Of a stretch of DNA of 48,805 nucleotides, positions 25,522-35,293 are shown one piece after another. The stretch's first letter is position 1; the number at the start of each line of letters is the position of its first letter. The translations under genes and the position numbers were made by a program. The stretch lies in assembly GCA_003260025.2 (NCBI GenBank), contig QFZU02000048.1, positions 1-48,805 of the forward strand, given 5' to 3'. Source of the stretch: Microbispora triticiradicis (GTDB taxonomy: Bacteria; Actinomycetota; Actinomycetes; Streptosporangiales; Streptosporangiaceae). Below the pieces are notes generated by a model. That model was given only the letters and a program-made list of their open reading frames with translations, was not told the origin of the DNA and did no database searches.

Positions 25522-26808
25522 GTGTCGGGGGTTCAGGCAGTTCTGAAGCGCGTCGCACTCGACACCCGGCCCCTGGCCATCCCGGCGTACCGGCGGCTGC
25601 TGGTGGGCCAGGGCGTGTCGTTCGTCGGCTTCCAGCTCACCGCGGTGGCCGTGAGCGGCCAGGTCTACAGCATCACCCGGTCGTCGCTCTGGGTGGGCAT
25701 GCTCGGCCCGGTGAGCCTCGTCCCGCTGGTCGTCTTCGGCCTGTGGGGCGGCGCGGTGGCCGACGCGATGGACCGCCGGCGGCTGCTGCTCGCCGGGTCG
25801 GTCGTGGCCTGGGTGTCGACCCTCGCCCTGCTGCTGCACGCCTGGTCGGGGCTGGGCAGCGTGCACCTCATCCTCGCGGTGATCGCCCTGCAGTCGATCG
25901 GCTTCGCCGTCACCTCGGCGACGCGCGGCGCGATCATCCCCCGGATCGTCCCCACTGAGCGGGTCGCCGCGGCCAACACCCTCAACTTCCTGGTCAGCAG
26001 CATCGGCACGGTGGTGGGGCCGCTGCTGGCCGGGGTGGTGCTCGCCCGGGGCGGCTACGCGCTGGCGTACCTCATCGACGCCGTCCTGTTCGGCGCGGGC
26101 TTCTACGCCGCCGTACGGCTGCCGTCGCTCGCGCCCCTCGGCGAGATCTCCCGTCCGGGCCTGCGGTCGGTCGCCGACGGGCTCGCCTATGTCGTGAGCC
26201 GGCCGGTCGTGCTGATGTCGTTCGTGGTGGACATCATCGCGATGGCCTTCGCGATGCCGCGGGCGCTGTTCCCCGAGATGACGGCGGAGCGCTTCGGCGG
26301 GTCGGCCGTGGCGTTCGGCTGGCTGTCGGCGAGCATCGCCATCGGGGCGGTCGTCGCCGGGCTGCTGTCGGGCTGGATCGGCCGCGTACGCCGGCAGGGG
26401 GTGGCGCTCACGCTCGTGATCGCCCTGTGGGGGGTCACGGTCTCCGCGGCGGCGCTGGCGCAGCCGCTGTGGCTGGTCGTCGCGCTGCTGGCCGTGGGCG
26501 GCGCGATCGACCTCGCCTCCGCCGTGTGGCGGCAGACGATCCTGCAGACGTACGCGCCGGACGAGATGCGCGGGCGGCTGCAGGGCGTGTTCATGGTCGT
26601 GGTGGCGGGCGGCCCGCGCCTCGGCGACCTGCGGGCGGGCGCCACCGCGGACGCCTTCGGGCTGGTGCCCTCCTGGGCGGGCGGCGGTCTCGTGTGCGCC
26701 CTCCTCGTGCTGGTCGCCGGGTTCGCCGTCCCGGCCTTCCGCCGCTACGAGGCCGGGACCGCGCTGCCCGAGACGGCGGCCCGGCAACCACAGCCGAGCG
26801 CGGACTGA
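25522..26808 (+). CDS. MFS transporter (enterobactin-exporter-like)
   Basis: This 428-residue protein has about 12 hydrophobic segments, for example VGMLGPVSLVPLVVFGLWGG near residues 54-73 and ALTLVIALWGVTVSAAALA near 295-315. The YRRLLVGQGVSFVGFQLTAVAV start and the GAVADAMDRRRLLLAGS loop (motif A) are characteristic of the MFS_3/EntS type. It probably exports a small metabolite. The GTG start has GAGGTAAAGGG just upstream. The gene lies 114 bp after the esterase, and no substrate can be assigned from context. The C-terminus is cytoplasmic and rich in Ala/Gln/Pro. Confidence 0.9.
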   Translation: MSGVQAVLKRVALDTRPLAIPAYRRLLVGQGVSFVGFQLTAVAVSGQVYSITRSSLWVGMLGPVSLVPLVVFGLWGGAVADAMDRRRLLLAGSVVAWVSTLALLLHAWSGLGSVHLILAVIALQSIGFAVTSATRGAIIPRIVPTERVAAANTLNFLVSSIGTVVGPLLAGVVLARGGYALAYLIDAVLFGAGFYAAVRLPSLAPLGEISRPGLRSVADGLAYVVSRPVVLMSFVVDIIAMAFAMPRALFPEMTAERFGGSAVAFGWLSASIAIGAVVAGLLSGWIGRVRRQGVALTLVIALWGVTVSAAALAQPLWLVVALLAVGGAIDLASAVWRQTILQTYAPDEMRGRLQGVFMVVVAGGPRLGDLRAGATADAFGLVPSWAGGGLVCALLVLVAGFAVPAFRRYEAGTALPETAARQPQPSAD

Positions 26809-26846
26809 CCACACCTCTGCCGGACCGCGCCGGTCCGCCGGGACGG

Positions 26847-26888
26847 GCGCGGTTCAACGGGCGCGGTTCAACGGGCGCGGTTCAACGG
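26847..26888. repeat. three perfect 14-bp tandem repeats
   Basis: GCGCGGTTCAACGG is repeated three times without change between the MFS gene and the convergent methyltransferase gene, ending 7 bp before the methyltransferase stop codon. It may be a simple slippage expansion. Confidence 0.8.
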
Positions 26889-26895
26889 GCGCTGC

Positions 26896-27543
26896 TCAGC
26901 GGCGGGCCACGCCGCGTACGCAGAAGGAGATCGGGTTGCGCGCGCCGCAGGCGAAGACGAACCGGTCCAGGGTCTCGACGGTGAAACCCGCCGCCTCGAT
27001 CGCCGCCACGCTGTCCCGGCCCGTGTGGCAGCCGCCGGTCAGGCGCGGCCACACCGTCGCGTCCAGCAGGTCCTGGGCGCGGGCCCAGCCGGGGCTCCCG
27101 GCACGGACGTGTTCGAGGAAGCGCAGCCGCCCGCCGGGCGCGAGCACCCGGCGTATCTCCCGCAGCCCGGCGCCGGGATCGGGCAGCGAGCACAGCACGA
27201 AGGTGACCACCGCCGCGTCGAAGCCCTCGTCGGCGGCCGGGAGCCGTTCGGCCAGGCCGCCCGCGACCTCGATCCGCGCGGGGGCCGCCCGGGCGGCGCG
27301 GTGGGCCGCCGCCCGCAGCAGCGGCTCCGGCTCGACGGCCAGCACACCGGTCACTGACGGCGGATAGTGGCCGAAGTTCAGCCCGTTGCCGGCGCCGACC
27401 TCGATCACCCGGCCCGACAGCCCGGCCAGCAGCGCCTCCCGCTGCCCGGCGAGGCCCCGCCGGTCGAGCACCTGGCTGAACCAGGTGTAGAAGCGTGCGA
27501 ACAGCGGATGGCTGATCTCGGTCACCGGCATGGTCGTCCGCAT
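26896..27543 (-). CDS. class I SAM-dependent methyltransferase (UbiE/Methyltransf_11-like)
   Basis: This 215-residue protein has GRVIEVGAGNGLNFGHYP (SAM motif I), GVLAVEPEPLLR (acidic residue for ribose binding) and FDAAVVTFVLCSLPDP, followed by EIRRVLAPGGRLRFLEHV, the usual post-I and motif III regions. The ATG has GAGGGGGCGCC just upstream. Homologues are annotated as phosphatidylethanolamine or small-molecule methyltransferases. It is convergent with the MFS gene and divergent from the peroxiredoxin gene. The substrate is unknown. Confidence 0.88.
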   Translation of the reverse strand: MRTTMPVTEISHPLFARFYTWFSQVLDRRGLAGQREALLAGLSGRVIEVGAGNGLNFGHYPPSVTGVLAVEPEPLLRAAAHRAARAAPARIEVAGGLAERLPAADEGFDAAVVTFVLCSLPDPGAGLREIRRVLAPGGRLRFLEHVRAGSPGWARAQDLLDATVWPRLTGGCHTGRDSVAAIEAAGFTVETLDRFVFACGARNPISFCVRGVARR

Positions 27544-27689
27544 GGCGCCCCCTCGCGAGGTTCATTCCCCGGGCGCGGCGGCCTGTCGCGACGCTGCCGC
27601 GGGCGATTACCGAACCGGGGCGAACGGCGCGTCGTCGTGACCGGTCATCGCGGGTACGGGCGCAGTGAGCGGACGGAGAGGAGCACGTC

Positions 27690-28352
27690 ATGACCGCTGC
27701 CGCGGAGCCGGCCACCCGGCTGCCGCTCATCGGCGACAGGGCCCCCGGCTTCGAGGCCGAGAGCACGCACGGGCCGGTTCGGCTCGCCGACTACGCGGGG
27801 CGGTGGCTGGTGCTGTTCAGCCATCCCGCCGACTTCACCCCGGTGTGCACCACCGAGTTCGTCGCCTTCACCGAACTCGCCGAGGAGTTCGCGGCCCGCG
27901 GCGTCGCCCTGCTCGGCATCTCGGTCGACTCCGTGCACAGCCACCTCGCCTGGACCCGGGCGATCGAGGAGAGGCTCGGCGTGCGGGTGCCGTTCCCGGT
28001 CATCGCCGACGTCGGCACCCACGTCTCCCGCGCGTACGGCATGCTCCACCCGAACGCGTCGGCCACGGCGGCGGTCCGGGCGGTGTTCGTCATCGACCCC
28101 GAGTCGGTCGTCCGCGCGATCCTCTACTACCCGATGAACGCGGGGCGCATGGTCCCCGAGATCCTCCGGCTCGTCGAGGCGCTGCAGACGGCCGACCGCG
28201 ACGGCGTCTCCTGCCCGGCCAACTGGCGGCCCGGCGACGACGTGCTGCTGGGCGCGCCGCGAACCCAGGCCGAGGTGGAGGCCAGGCAGGCCGACGAGAG
28301 AGTCAAGCTCGTCGACTGGTACCTCGCAGGAGTCCCCGGCCGTCCCGTCTGA
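27690..28352 (+). CDS. peroxiredoxin, Prx6/1-Cys type
   Basis: This 220-residue AhpC/TSA protein has the peroxidatic Cys53 in HPADFTPVCTTEFVAF and the PxxxTxxC pattern. It has the long C-terminal domain of the Prx6 group (YYPMNAGRMVPEILRLVEAL) with a second cysteine in VSCPANW. It reduces H2O2 and organic peroxides. The ATG follows GGAGAGGAG by about 6 nt. The next gene, 71 bp downstream on the same strand, is an alditol oxidase, an H2O2-producing enzyme, so this peroxiredoxin may protect against its product. Confidence 0.92.
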   Translation: MTAAAEPATRLPLIGDRAPGFEAESTHGPVRLADYAGRWLVLFSHPADFTPVCTTEFVAFTELAEEFAARGVALLGISVDSVHSHLAWTRAIEERLGVRVPFPVIADVGTHVSRAYGMLHPNASATAAVRAVFVIDPESVVRAILYYPMNAGRMVPEILRLVEALQTADRDGVSCPANWRPGDDVLLGAPRTQAEVEARQADERVKLVDWYLAGVPGRPV

Positions 28353-28402
28353 TCCGTCCGTCCGAGCCGTACGGCGCCACGCCGGGCCCGGCACGCGGGT
28401 GA

Positions 28403-29704
<1,302 letters not shown>

Positions 29705-29800
29705 GCCGCGATTCGCGGGGATGGGCCGGGGTACGTGTGTGCCGCGGCCGCGCCGCGTCCCCGGCGTACGGCCCCGGCCGTACGGGTGAGGGGAGGCGCC

Positions 29801-31576
29801 ATGCGGATCGAGGACTACGCGCTCGTCGGCGACATGCACACCGCCGCCCTGGTGGGCCGGAACGGCTCGGTCGACTGGCTGTGCCTGCCCCGCTTCGACT
29901 CCGGCGCCTGCTTCGCGGCCCTGCTGGGCGGGCACCGGGCCGGGCACTGGCTGCTGGCGCCCGCCGCGGGAGGCACCTGCGCCGGGCGCCGCTACCGCGA
30001 CGGCACGCTGGTGCTGGAGACGACCTGGGACGTGCCCGGCGGGTGCGCCCGTGTCCTCGACTTCATGCCGCCGCGCCAGGAGGCGCCCGACGTCGTCCGG
30101 ATCGTGGAGGGCGTGCGCGGCCGGGTGGAGATGCGTACGGAACTGCTGCTGCGCTTTGACTACGGCGAGGTGGTGCCCTGGACGCGCGAGCGCGGCGGCG
30201 AACTGGCCGTGATCGCCGGTCCGAACGCCGCGTGGCTGCAGTCTCCCGTGCCGCTGACGCAGGAGTCGCGCCCGCGCGCCGCGACCGCCTCGTTCACCGT
30301 CGCGGCGGGGGAGCGGGTGCCGTTCGTGCTCACCTGGCAGGAGTCGTGGCGGAGCCGCCCGCACCGGCTGGAGGCCGCCGAGGAGCTGGCGAACACCGAG
30401 CGCATGTGGCGGGAGTGGCTCGGCCGGTGCCGTTACCGGGGTGAGTACGCCGAGGCGGTGTCCGGCAGCCTCGTCACGCTCAAGGCCCTCACCTACGCCC
30501 CGACCGGCGGCATCGTCGCGGCGCCCACCACGTCCCTGCCGGAGCTGATCGGAGGCTCCCGCAACTGGGACTACCGCTACAGCTGGCTGCGGGACGCCGC
30601 GTTCACCCTCCAGGCGCTCATCGGGGCGGGGTACTCAGAGGAGGCGACCGCCTGGCGTGACTGGCTGCTGCGGGCCGTCGCCGGAGACCCGGCCGACCTG
30701 CAGATCATGTACACGATCGACGGCGGCCGCCGGATGCCCGAGCGGACCCTCGACCGGCTGCCGGGATACGAGGGGTCCCGGCCGGTGCGGGTCGGCAACG
30801 CCGCCGCCCGGCAGTTCCAGCTCGACGTGTACGGCGAGGTGATCGACTGCCTCTACCAGGCCAGACAGGCGGGGCTGGGGCCGGAGGAGGACGCCTGGGA
30901 CCTGCAGCGCGCGTTCATGGACTATCTGGAGGGCGCGTGGCGCGAGCCGGGCAACGGGCTCTGGGAGGTGCGCGGGCCGCGCCGCCCGTTCGTGCACGCG
31001 AAGGTCCTCGCGTGGGTGGCCGCGGACCGGATGGTCGCCTCGGTGGAGCGGCAGGGGCTCGACGGTCCGGTGGGCCGCTGGCGCGCCCTGCGGGAGGAGA
31101 TCCACCAGGACGTGTGCGCCCACGGGTACGACCCCGGCCGCAACACCTTCACCCAGTTCTACGGCTCCAGGGGGCTGGACGCCGCGCTGCTGCTGATCCC
31201 CCGGCTCGGCTTCCTGCCGCTGGACGACCCCCGCCTGGCGGGAACCGTCGACGCCGTGTGCCGCGAGCTCACGGAGGACGGATTCGTGCTGCGCTACCGG
31301 CCGGAGGCCGACGGGGTGGACCGGCTGCCGGGCGGGGAGGGGGTCTTCGTCCCCTGCTCCTTCTGGCTCGCGCACGCGCTCGCCCTGCTGGGCCGGCGCA
31401 GTCGGGCGCGGGCGCTGTTCGAGCGGCTGCTGTCCCTGCGCAACGACGTCGGCCTGCTGGCGGAGGAGTACGACCCCGGCCACCGCCGCCAGGTGGGCAA
31501 CTTCCCCCAGGCCTACAGCCACGTCTCGATCGTCAACACGGCGGAGGCCCTGACGGCGGCGGCGCCATCTGCATGA
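29801..31576 (+). CDS. glycoside hydrolase family 15 (glucoamylase/trehalase-like)
   Basis: The protein has 591 residues from the ATG at 29801, preceded by GAGGGGAGG. It starts with the short N-terminal motif [20 protein letters not shown] and [13 protein letters not shown] that marks GH15 proteins of the actinobacterial trehalase/glucan type, then a beta-sandwich. The (alpha/alpha)6 barrel has [18 protein letters not shown] (first catalytic Glu/Asp region) and [18 protein letters not shown] near the end, where the second acid sits in the family. Mycobacterial relatives hydrolyse trehalose. There is no secretion signal. Glucose or trehalose metabolism next to the polyol oxidase suggests osmolyte turnover. 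Confidence 0.9.
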   Translation: MRIEDYALVGDMHTAALVGRNGSVDWLCLPRFDSGACFAALLGGHRAGHWLLAPAAGGTCAGRRYRDGTLVLETTWDVPGGCARVLDFMPPRQEAPDVVRIVEGVRGRVEMRTELLLRFDYGEVVPWTRERGGELAVIAGPNAAWLQSPVPLTQESRPRAATASFTVAAGERVPFVLTWQESWRSRPHRLEAAEELANTERMWREWLGRCRYRGEYAEAVSGSLVTLKALTYAPTGGIVAAPTTSLPELIGGSRNWDYRYSWLRDAAFTLQALIGAGYSEEATAWRDWLLRAVAGDPADLQIMYTIDGGRRMPERTLDRLPGYEGSRPVRVGNAAARQFQLDVYGEVIDCLYQARQAGLGPEEDAWDLQRAFMDYLEGAWREPGNGLWEVRGPRRPFVHAKVLAWVAADRMVASVERQGLDGPVGRWRALREEIHQDVCAHGYDPGRNTFTQFYGSRGLDAALLLIPRLGFLPLDDPRLAGTVDAVCRELTEDGFVLRYRPEADGVDRLPGGEGVFVPCSFWLAHALALLGRRSRARALFERLLSLRNDVGLLAEEYDPGHRRQVGNFPQAYSHVSIVNTAEALTAAAPSA

Positions 31577-31635
31577 CAGATGTACTTCATCTGCAATCCG
31601 CGCGTCTCGCGGTCTCCCCTCCGTGCCGTCCCCGG

Positions 31636-31648
31636 TTGCATGATGCAA
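31636..31648. promoter_or_regulatory. perfect 13-bp palindrome upstream of the SPW gene
   Basis: TTGCATGATGCAA is a perfect odd palindrome about 50 bp before the SPW gene. A further CATCTG/CAGATG inverted pair (31566-31571 and 31577-31582) straddles the GH15 stop codon. Both may be operator sequences; no regulator gene is adjacent. Confidence 0.45.
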
Positions 31649-31696
31649 GAGAGGGGTCTCGGGCCCCCGGCCACCTGGGAGAAGAGGTGACACATC

Positions 31697-32164
31697 ATGG
31701 TGCAACCAGGTCTGGCTCGACGCCCGGACGTCACGGAGCTGCGCCAGACGTACGACCGGGCGGGATCGACCGCCCCGGCGCAGGTCATGGACGCGGTGAC
31801 GCTCCTCGCCGGCCTCTACCTCGCCATCTCGCCGTGGATCGTGGGATTCACCGGGTTCGGCGGCCTGACGGTCAACAACCTGATCGTCGGGCTGGTCGTC
31901 ACGGCGCTCGCGCTGAGCTGCGCCTCCGCGTTCGGCCGGACGTACGGCGTGAGCTGGGTGACACCGGTGCTCGGCGTCTGGGCGATCATCGCACCGTGGG
32001 TGATCAGAGGCCAGCCGGCGACCACCGCGACCATCTGGAACAACGTGGTCACCGGAGCGATCATCTTCCTGTTCGGCCTCGGCGCGCTCGCGTTCGCGGC
32101 CAACTACCGGCAGCACGAGCACGGCCGGCGGAGAGGAGTCGGCGCACCCGGCGGTGAGTGGTAG
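31697..32164 (+). CDS. SPW repeat membrane protein
   Basis: This 155-residue integral membrane protein has four hydrophobic segments and two SPW-type motifs: LAISPWIVGFTG and, in the second half, AIIAPWVIRG. This is the PF03779 family. After a polar N-terminus of about 32 residues come two helices, a short loop, then two more helices, and an Arg-rich tail. The function of the family is unknown; it is common in actinobacteria and often near stress or cell-envelope genes. The ATG follows AGAAGAGGTG. A long hairpin terminator follows at 32233. Confidence 0.88.
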   Translation: MVQPGLARRPDVTELRQTYDRAGSTAPAQVMDAVTLLAGLYLAISPWIVGFTGFGGLTVNNLIVGLVVTALALSCASAFGRTYGVSWVTPVLGVWAIIAPWVIRGQPATTATIWNNVVTGAIIFLFGLGALAFAANYRQHEHGRRRGVGAPGGEW

Positions 32165-32232
32165 CCGGCGCGGCAGCCCGCCGCCTGCGGTCCGACGCCA
32201 GCGGTCCGACGCGGCGGGGCCGGCCGGATCGA

Positions 32233-32268
32233 CGGGGCGTGAGAGGGTCCGAGCCCGCTCACGCCCCG
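32233..32268 (+). terminator. hairpin terminator after the SPW gene
   Basis: CGGGGCGTGAG and CTCACGCCCCG form a perfect 11-bp stem around a 14-nt loop, 68 bp past the SPW stop and upstream of the riboswitch promoter. There is no T run, as is common in high-G+C actinomycetes. Confidence 0.6.
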
Positions 32269-32419
32269 CCATCGTGATCACCCCGCGTCATACGGGAGCC
32301 CGAGTGCCAGGCGGGCCCGTACCCGGGGATGTGGCGCATATCACGGTTAGGTGCCGTCGGGGCGAGGACCTGCGGAAGCGTGGTGCAGAAGGTGCAGAAA
32401 TGGACCAGTTTGCCGGTTT

Positions 32420-32449
32420 TTCGGTCGTGTCCTACTCGTGATCTACTAT
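32420..32449 (+). promoter_or_regulatory. promoter of the riboswitch-CHAP transcript
   Basis: TTCGGT (32420-32425) and TACTAT (32444-32449) are separated by 18 bp, in a locally A/T-rich patch about 25 bp before the riboswitch fold begins. The -10 box is good and the -35 box is weak. Confidence 0.5.
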
Positions 32450-32477
32450 GCTTCCGGTCAGTGCGCCGGTGCGTGGT

Positions 32478-32632
32478 CCTCAACCCGAGGACGACCGGCG
32501 ACCGCCGAATCCCGGATGTCATCGAACCCGGGAACCGGGGACCCACGTCTCTCTGGGGTGAATCCGGACCATCCGGTAGGGCTACTCCTGGCCCGAACCC
32601 GTCAGCTAACCCGGTAGGCGGCCAAGGAGAGG
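32478..32632 (+). promoter_or_regulatory. c-di-AMP riboswitch (ydaO-yuaA class)
   Basis: The conserved blocks of this riboswitch occur in order: GACCGCCGAATCC (32500-32512), CGAACCCGGGAACCGGGGA near 32523-32541, GGGGTGAATCC (32555-32565), CCGGTAGGGCTACTC ending near 32587, and GTCAGCTAACCCGGTAGG (32601-32618), followed by GCGGCC closing the outer helix and then AAGGAGAGGAGA. In actinobacteria this RNA (Rfam ydaO-yuaA) typically controls cell-wall hydrolases such as Rpf and NlpC/CHAP proteins and switches them off at high c-di-AMP. A leader of about 290 nt, without an obvious gene, separates it from the ATT start at 32921. Open frames across this region are not real genes. Confidence 0.92.
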
Positions 32633-32920
32633 AGAGCGCGTGGAGTGTCCGCTCCACCTGCCCACCCGGTCCGGCCTCCGTCGCCGGACCACATGCCCGC
32701 CCTGGAACGTCTCCAGGCTTCCGGGGTGACGGCGCGCCCGTGACGGGCTGCCACATCTCCCGTTTCTGAATCCCGTCCGACCCCGCCCGCCCGGGGACCG
32801 CCGCGGCCGTGTCCGCCGGTGCGTCCGCCGGCGTGACGGTCGGTGTGACGGTCATGCCCGCATGCCGTCGTGCCCGGCGGCGGGTTCGTCATGTTCTGAC
32901 GCGCGCCATAGGAGCCTTCG

Positions 32921-33766
32921 ATTTCTACCGATCCGATAGCACAGCAGTTGCTCGACGCCGTACGCCCGGAGCTCGGCTACCGGGAACGGCCCGGGAAGCC
33001 GACCAAGTTCGGCGAGTGGTACGCCGACAACATCGCCATGGACTCCGACTTCAAGGCGGCTCCCTGGTGCGACATGTTCGTCTCGTGGGCGGCCGACCGG
33101 GCCGGCGTGCAGGACCACGTCGGCGAGTTCGCGCTGACCACCCGGCACGCCAAGTGGTTCGAGCAGCAGGGCGCCTGGAGTCGCGAGCCGGAACCCGGGG
33201 CCGTGGTCTTCTTCGACTGGTCGGGGTCGAAGCGCATCAAGGACATCGACCACGTCGGCATCGTCGAGAAGGTCGTCGGCGGCAAGGTCCACACGATCGA
33301 GGGCAACGTCGACGGCGTCTGGCTCAAGCGCAAGGTGCGCGACTCCAGCAAGATCGTCGGGTACGGCCTGCCACGCAAGGTCAAGGTGATCCCGAAGGTG
33401 ACCGTCACCGTCCAGCCCGTGGCGGCGGACGCCGCGGTTCAGGGGGCGGTGGTCCAGGGGGCGGTGGTCCAGGGGGCGGCGGCGTCGGCCACGCGGAGCA
33501 TGGCCGCGGGTCACGGGCAGCCGCCGGGCACGGCCTTCTCGCCGAGCGACGCCGTCCTGCCGGCCGGTCTGCTGTTCGCGCTCGTGTCGACCGCGGTGAC
33601 CGGTCTGCGCTTCAGGGCCGCCGCGGCGGCGACGTCCGGCGGACGGCACCGAAGGGGTGGCCCGCGGCGGGAGGGGTACGGCGGCGAGCGGCGCGGCCAG
33701 GAGGTCGTGGGAGCCGGGGTGTCCGGCCCCGCCGCGGCGCAGGAGCCGTTCCACCTCCTCGGCTGA
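32921..33766 (+). CDS. CHAP-domain cell-wall hydrolase, apparent ATT start
   Basis: The protein has 281 residues if started at 32921. The N-terminal CHAP amidase/endopeptidase domain has AAPWCDMFVSW with the catalytic Cys, then GAVVFFDW, and IDHVGIVEK with the catalytic His, then VHTIEGNV. The C-terminal half has a 15-bp tandem repeat coding VQGAV three times (33437-33481), one hydrophobic stretch (VLPAGLLFALVSTAVTGLRF) and a basic tail. AGGAG at 32910-32914 is 6 nt before ATT, which opens the phrase STDPIAQQLLDAVRPELGY; a TAG lies in frame at 32909. The next start, TTG at 32948, would cut the conserved beginning and lacks a ribosome site. It is under the c-di-AMP riboswitch and should remodel peptidoglycan. 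Confidence 0.85.
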   Translation: MSTDPIAQQLLDAVRPELGYRERPGKPTKFGEWYADNIAMDSDFKAAPWCDMFVSWAADRAGVQDHVGEFALTTRHAKWFEQQGAWSREPEPGAVVFFDWSGSKRIKDIDHVGIVEKVVGGKVHTIEGNVDGVWLKRKVRDSSKIVGYGLPRKVKVIPKVTVTVQPVAADAAVQGAVVQGAVVQGAAASATRSMAAGHGQPPGTAFSPSDAVLPAGLLFALVSTAVTGLRFRAAAAATSGGRHRRGGPRREGYGGERRGQEVVGAGVSGPAAAQEPFHLLG

Positions 33767-33914
33767 CCGGCCGGAGAGGCGCCTGGGAACACTCTGGGAG
33801 TTCGAGATCGTTTGCGGGTGTCTGTGAAATTCGGCGACTCGCGCGGCTAGGGTGGGCAGCCACCCGCGGAAGCCGTGGAGCTTTCCCCGATACGACCGCT
33901 GGGAGTTGTCTCAC

Positions 33915-34502
33915 ATGTACGGGCGCGTCCCCTCACAGACGAGCCAGGATGATCAGTTTCGTCAGGAGATCCTCTCCAGCGACGAGCCGTCCGGCACGAA
34001 GAGCAGGAAGCCCCTCGTCATCGTCGCCGTGATCCTGGTCGCCGTACTCGCGGCGGCGGGCGCGGGCTTCGCGTTGCGCGGCGCCACGGACCCGGGCCCC
34101 TCCGCGGGCGGTGCCGGGCAGCAGACGGCGCCGGCGCAGGAGAACGGCGCCGATGATCCCGCCGAGGCGGGACCGGACTCCGGAACCGACGCCGAGGGCG
34201 GCGCGGATGACGGCGCGGATGACGGCTTGGCGGGCGACGCCGAGGGCGGCGGCGCGGACGGAGGCGCGGACGGCGGCTCCGCGCAGGCGCCAGCCGGAGA
34301 CGGCACGGGCACCGGCGCCGGTGGGTCCACCGGTCAGGCGCCCGGAGGCACGGGCCAGGCGAAGACCGGGCCGGCCGGAAAGGCGGGCGGCGGCACGAAG
34401 GGCGGCGCGGGCACCGGCTCCGGCGGAGGCGACGACACGCCCTCGACGGCCGGCGGCTCCGGCGGCCTCATCCCGGGGGAATGCGCCGCCTCCGGATGCT
34501 GA
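33915..34502 (+). CDS. Gly/Ala-rich single-pass membrane protein, hypothetical
   Basis: This 195-residue protein starts at the ATG at 33915, preceded by GGGAG. A polar N-terminal tail of about 32 residues ends SGTKSRKP and is followed by one transmembrane helix (LVIVAVILVAVLAAAGAGFAL). The rest is an extracellular low-complexity region rich in Gly, Ala, Asp and Thr, ending with two cysteines in PGECAASGC. No catalytic domain is visible. The topology suggests an envelope or spacer protein. It sits just after the riboswitch-controlled CHAP gene on the same strand, and a candidate -10 (TAGGGT, 33848-33853) precedes it. Confidence 0.7.
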   Translation: MYGRVPSQTSQDDQFRQEILSSDEPSGTKSRKPLVIVAVILVAVLAAAGAGFALRGATDPGPSAGGAGQQTAPAQENGADDPAEAGPDSGTDAEGGADDGADDGLAGDAEGGGADGGADGGSAQAPAGDGTGTGAGGSTGQAPGGTGQAKTGPAGKAGGGTKGGAGTGSGGGDDTPSTAGGSGGLIPGECAASGC

Positions 34503-34602
34503 GTCCGCGTGACGACCGCGTGCCCGGCGAGTGCGCCGCCCCCGCGAGCCCGGCCGGCTTCCGGCGGGCGTACCGGATCACCAAGTGCGTGAAGGCGACG
34601 GG

Positions 34603-35112
34603 TCAGGAGGACGGATCGGGCCAGCCGAGCGGGAACGAGACGGTCGTGGGCGGTTCGCCGGCCGCGTCGGTGAACTCGCGCATGGCGGTGATCAGAGCCT
34701 GACGCCGGGGAGCGGGCATCCGGGCGAGGATCGCCGCGATCTCCGCCTTGCGCCGGGCGGTGACCTCGTCCACGATGCGCGAGCCTACGTCGGTCAGCCG
34801 CAGCAGCGTCTCCCGCCGGTTCTGCGGGTTCACCTCGCGCTTCAGCAGCCCGGCGGCGGCGAGGCGGTCCGCCATCCGCATCGCGGTCGAGGGATTCACG
34901 CCGAGTCTCTCGGCCAGCGTGACCAGTTTGGTCTCTCCCTGCCCGACCACCAGCAGCATCCGGAACTGCGGCAGCGTGACTCTGTCCTCCGCGGAGGCGA
35001 GGGAGCGTGCGGAGATCGCGACGAGCACCCGCGACGCGGTGAGCACGGCGGACGTGACGGCCTCCAGGTCGTCCGCGATCGGCTCCTCGTCCCCATCCTT
35101 AGCCATAGGCAT
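34603..35112 (-). CDS. MarR family transcriptional regulator
   Basis: This 169-residue winged-helix protein has the MarR DNA-binding region: LPQFRMLLVVGQG, LVTLAERLGVNPSTAMRMADRL (recognition helix) and GLLKREVNPQNRRETLLRLT (wing). ATGs at 35112 and 35106 are both possible starts; neither has a Shine-Dalgarno and TAAAAA sits just upstream. Such proteins usually sense phenolics or oxidants and repress a neighbouring exporter or enzyme gene. No such gene is next to it here, so its target is unclear. Confidence 0.88.
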   Translation of the reverse strand: MPMAKDGDEEPIADDLEAVTSAVLTASRVLVAISARSLASAEDRVTLPQFRMLLVVGQGETKLVTLAERLGVNPSTAMRMADRLAAAGLLKREVNPQNRRETLLRLTDVGSRIVDEVTARRKAEIAAILARMPAPRRQALITAMREFTDAAGEPPTTVSFPLGWPDPSS

Positions 35113-35293
35113 CGTTTTTACACGGTCCCAGCCGCCGTCTCGTCATTGCACCGGACAAAGGTTCCCACCCTGTGACCAGGAGTTGTACGGCGAGGACGGC
35201 GGCGATGCGTCCCGACATGCACCTCTGTGCGAGCGCGTGTGCTGATCGCTTCTGTGGGTAGTCGCGGGGGCACGGAAAACACGGAGGGAAACG

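Noticed and set aside
24148-26814. 888-codon minus-strand open frame
   Set aside because: It covers the esterase and MFS genes in antisense, with a low-complexity His/Arg/Gln composition and no domains.
32329-32769. Plus and minus open frames across the riboswitch
   Set aside because: The sequence matches the conserved blocks of the c-di-AMP riboswitch, and the translated proteins resemble nothing.
33437-33481. Three 15-bp tandem repeats inside the CHAP gene
   Set aside because: They code VQGAV units in frame in a low-complexity part of the protein and need no separate explanation.
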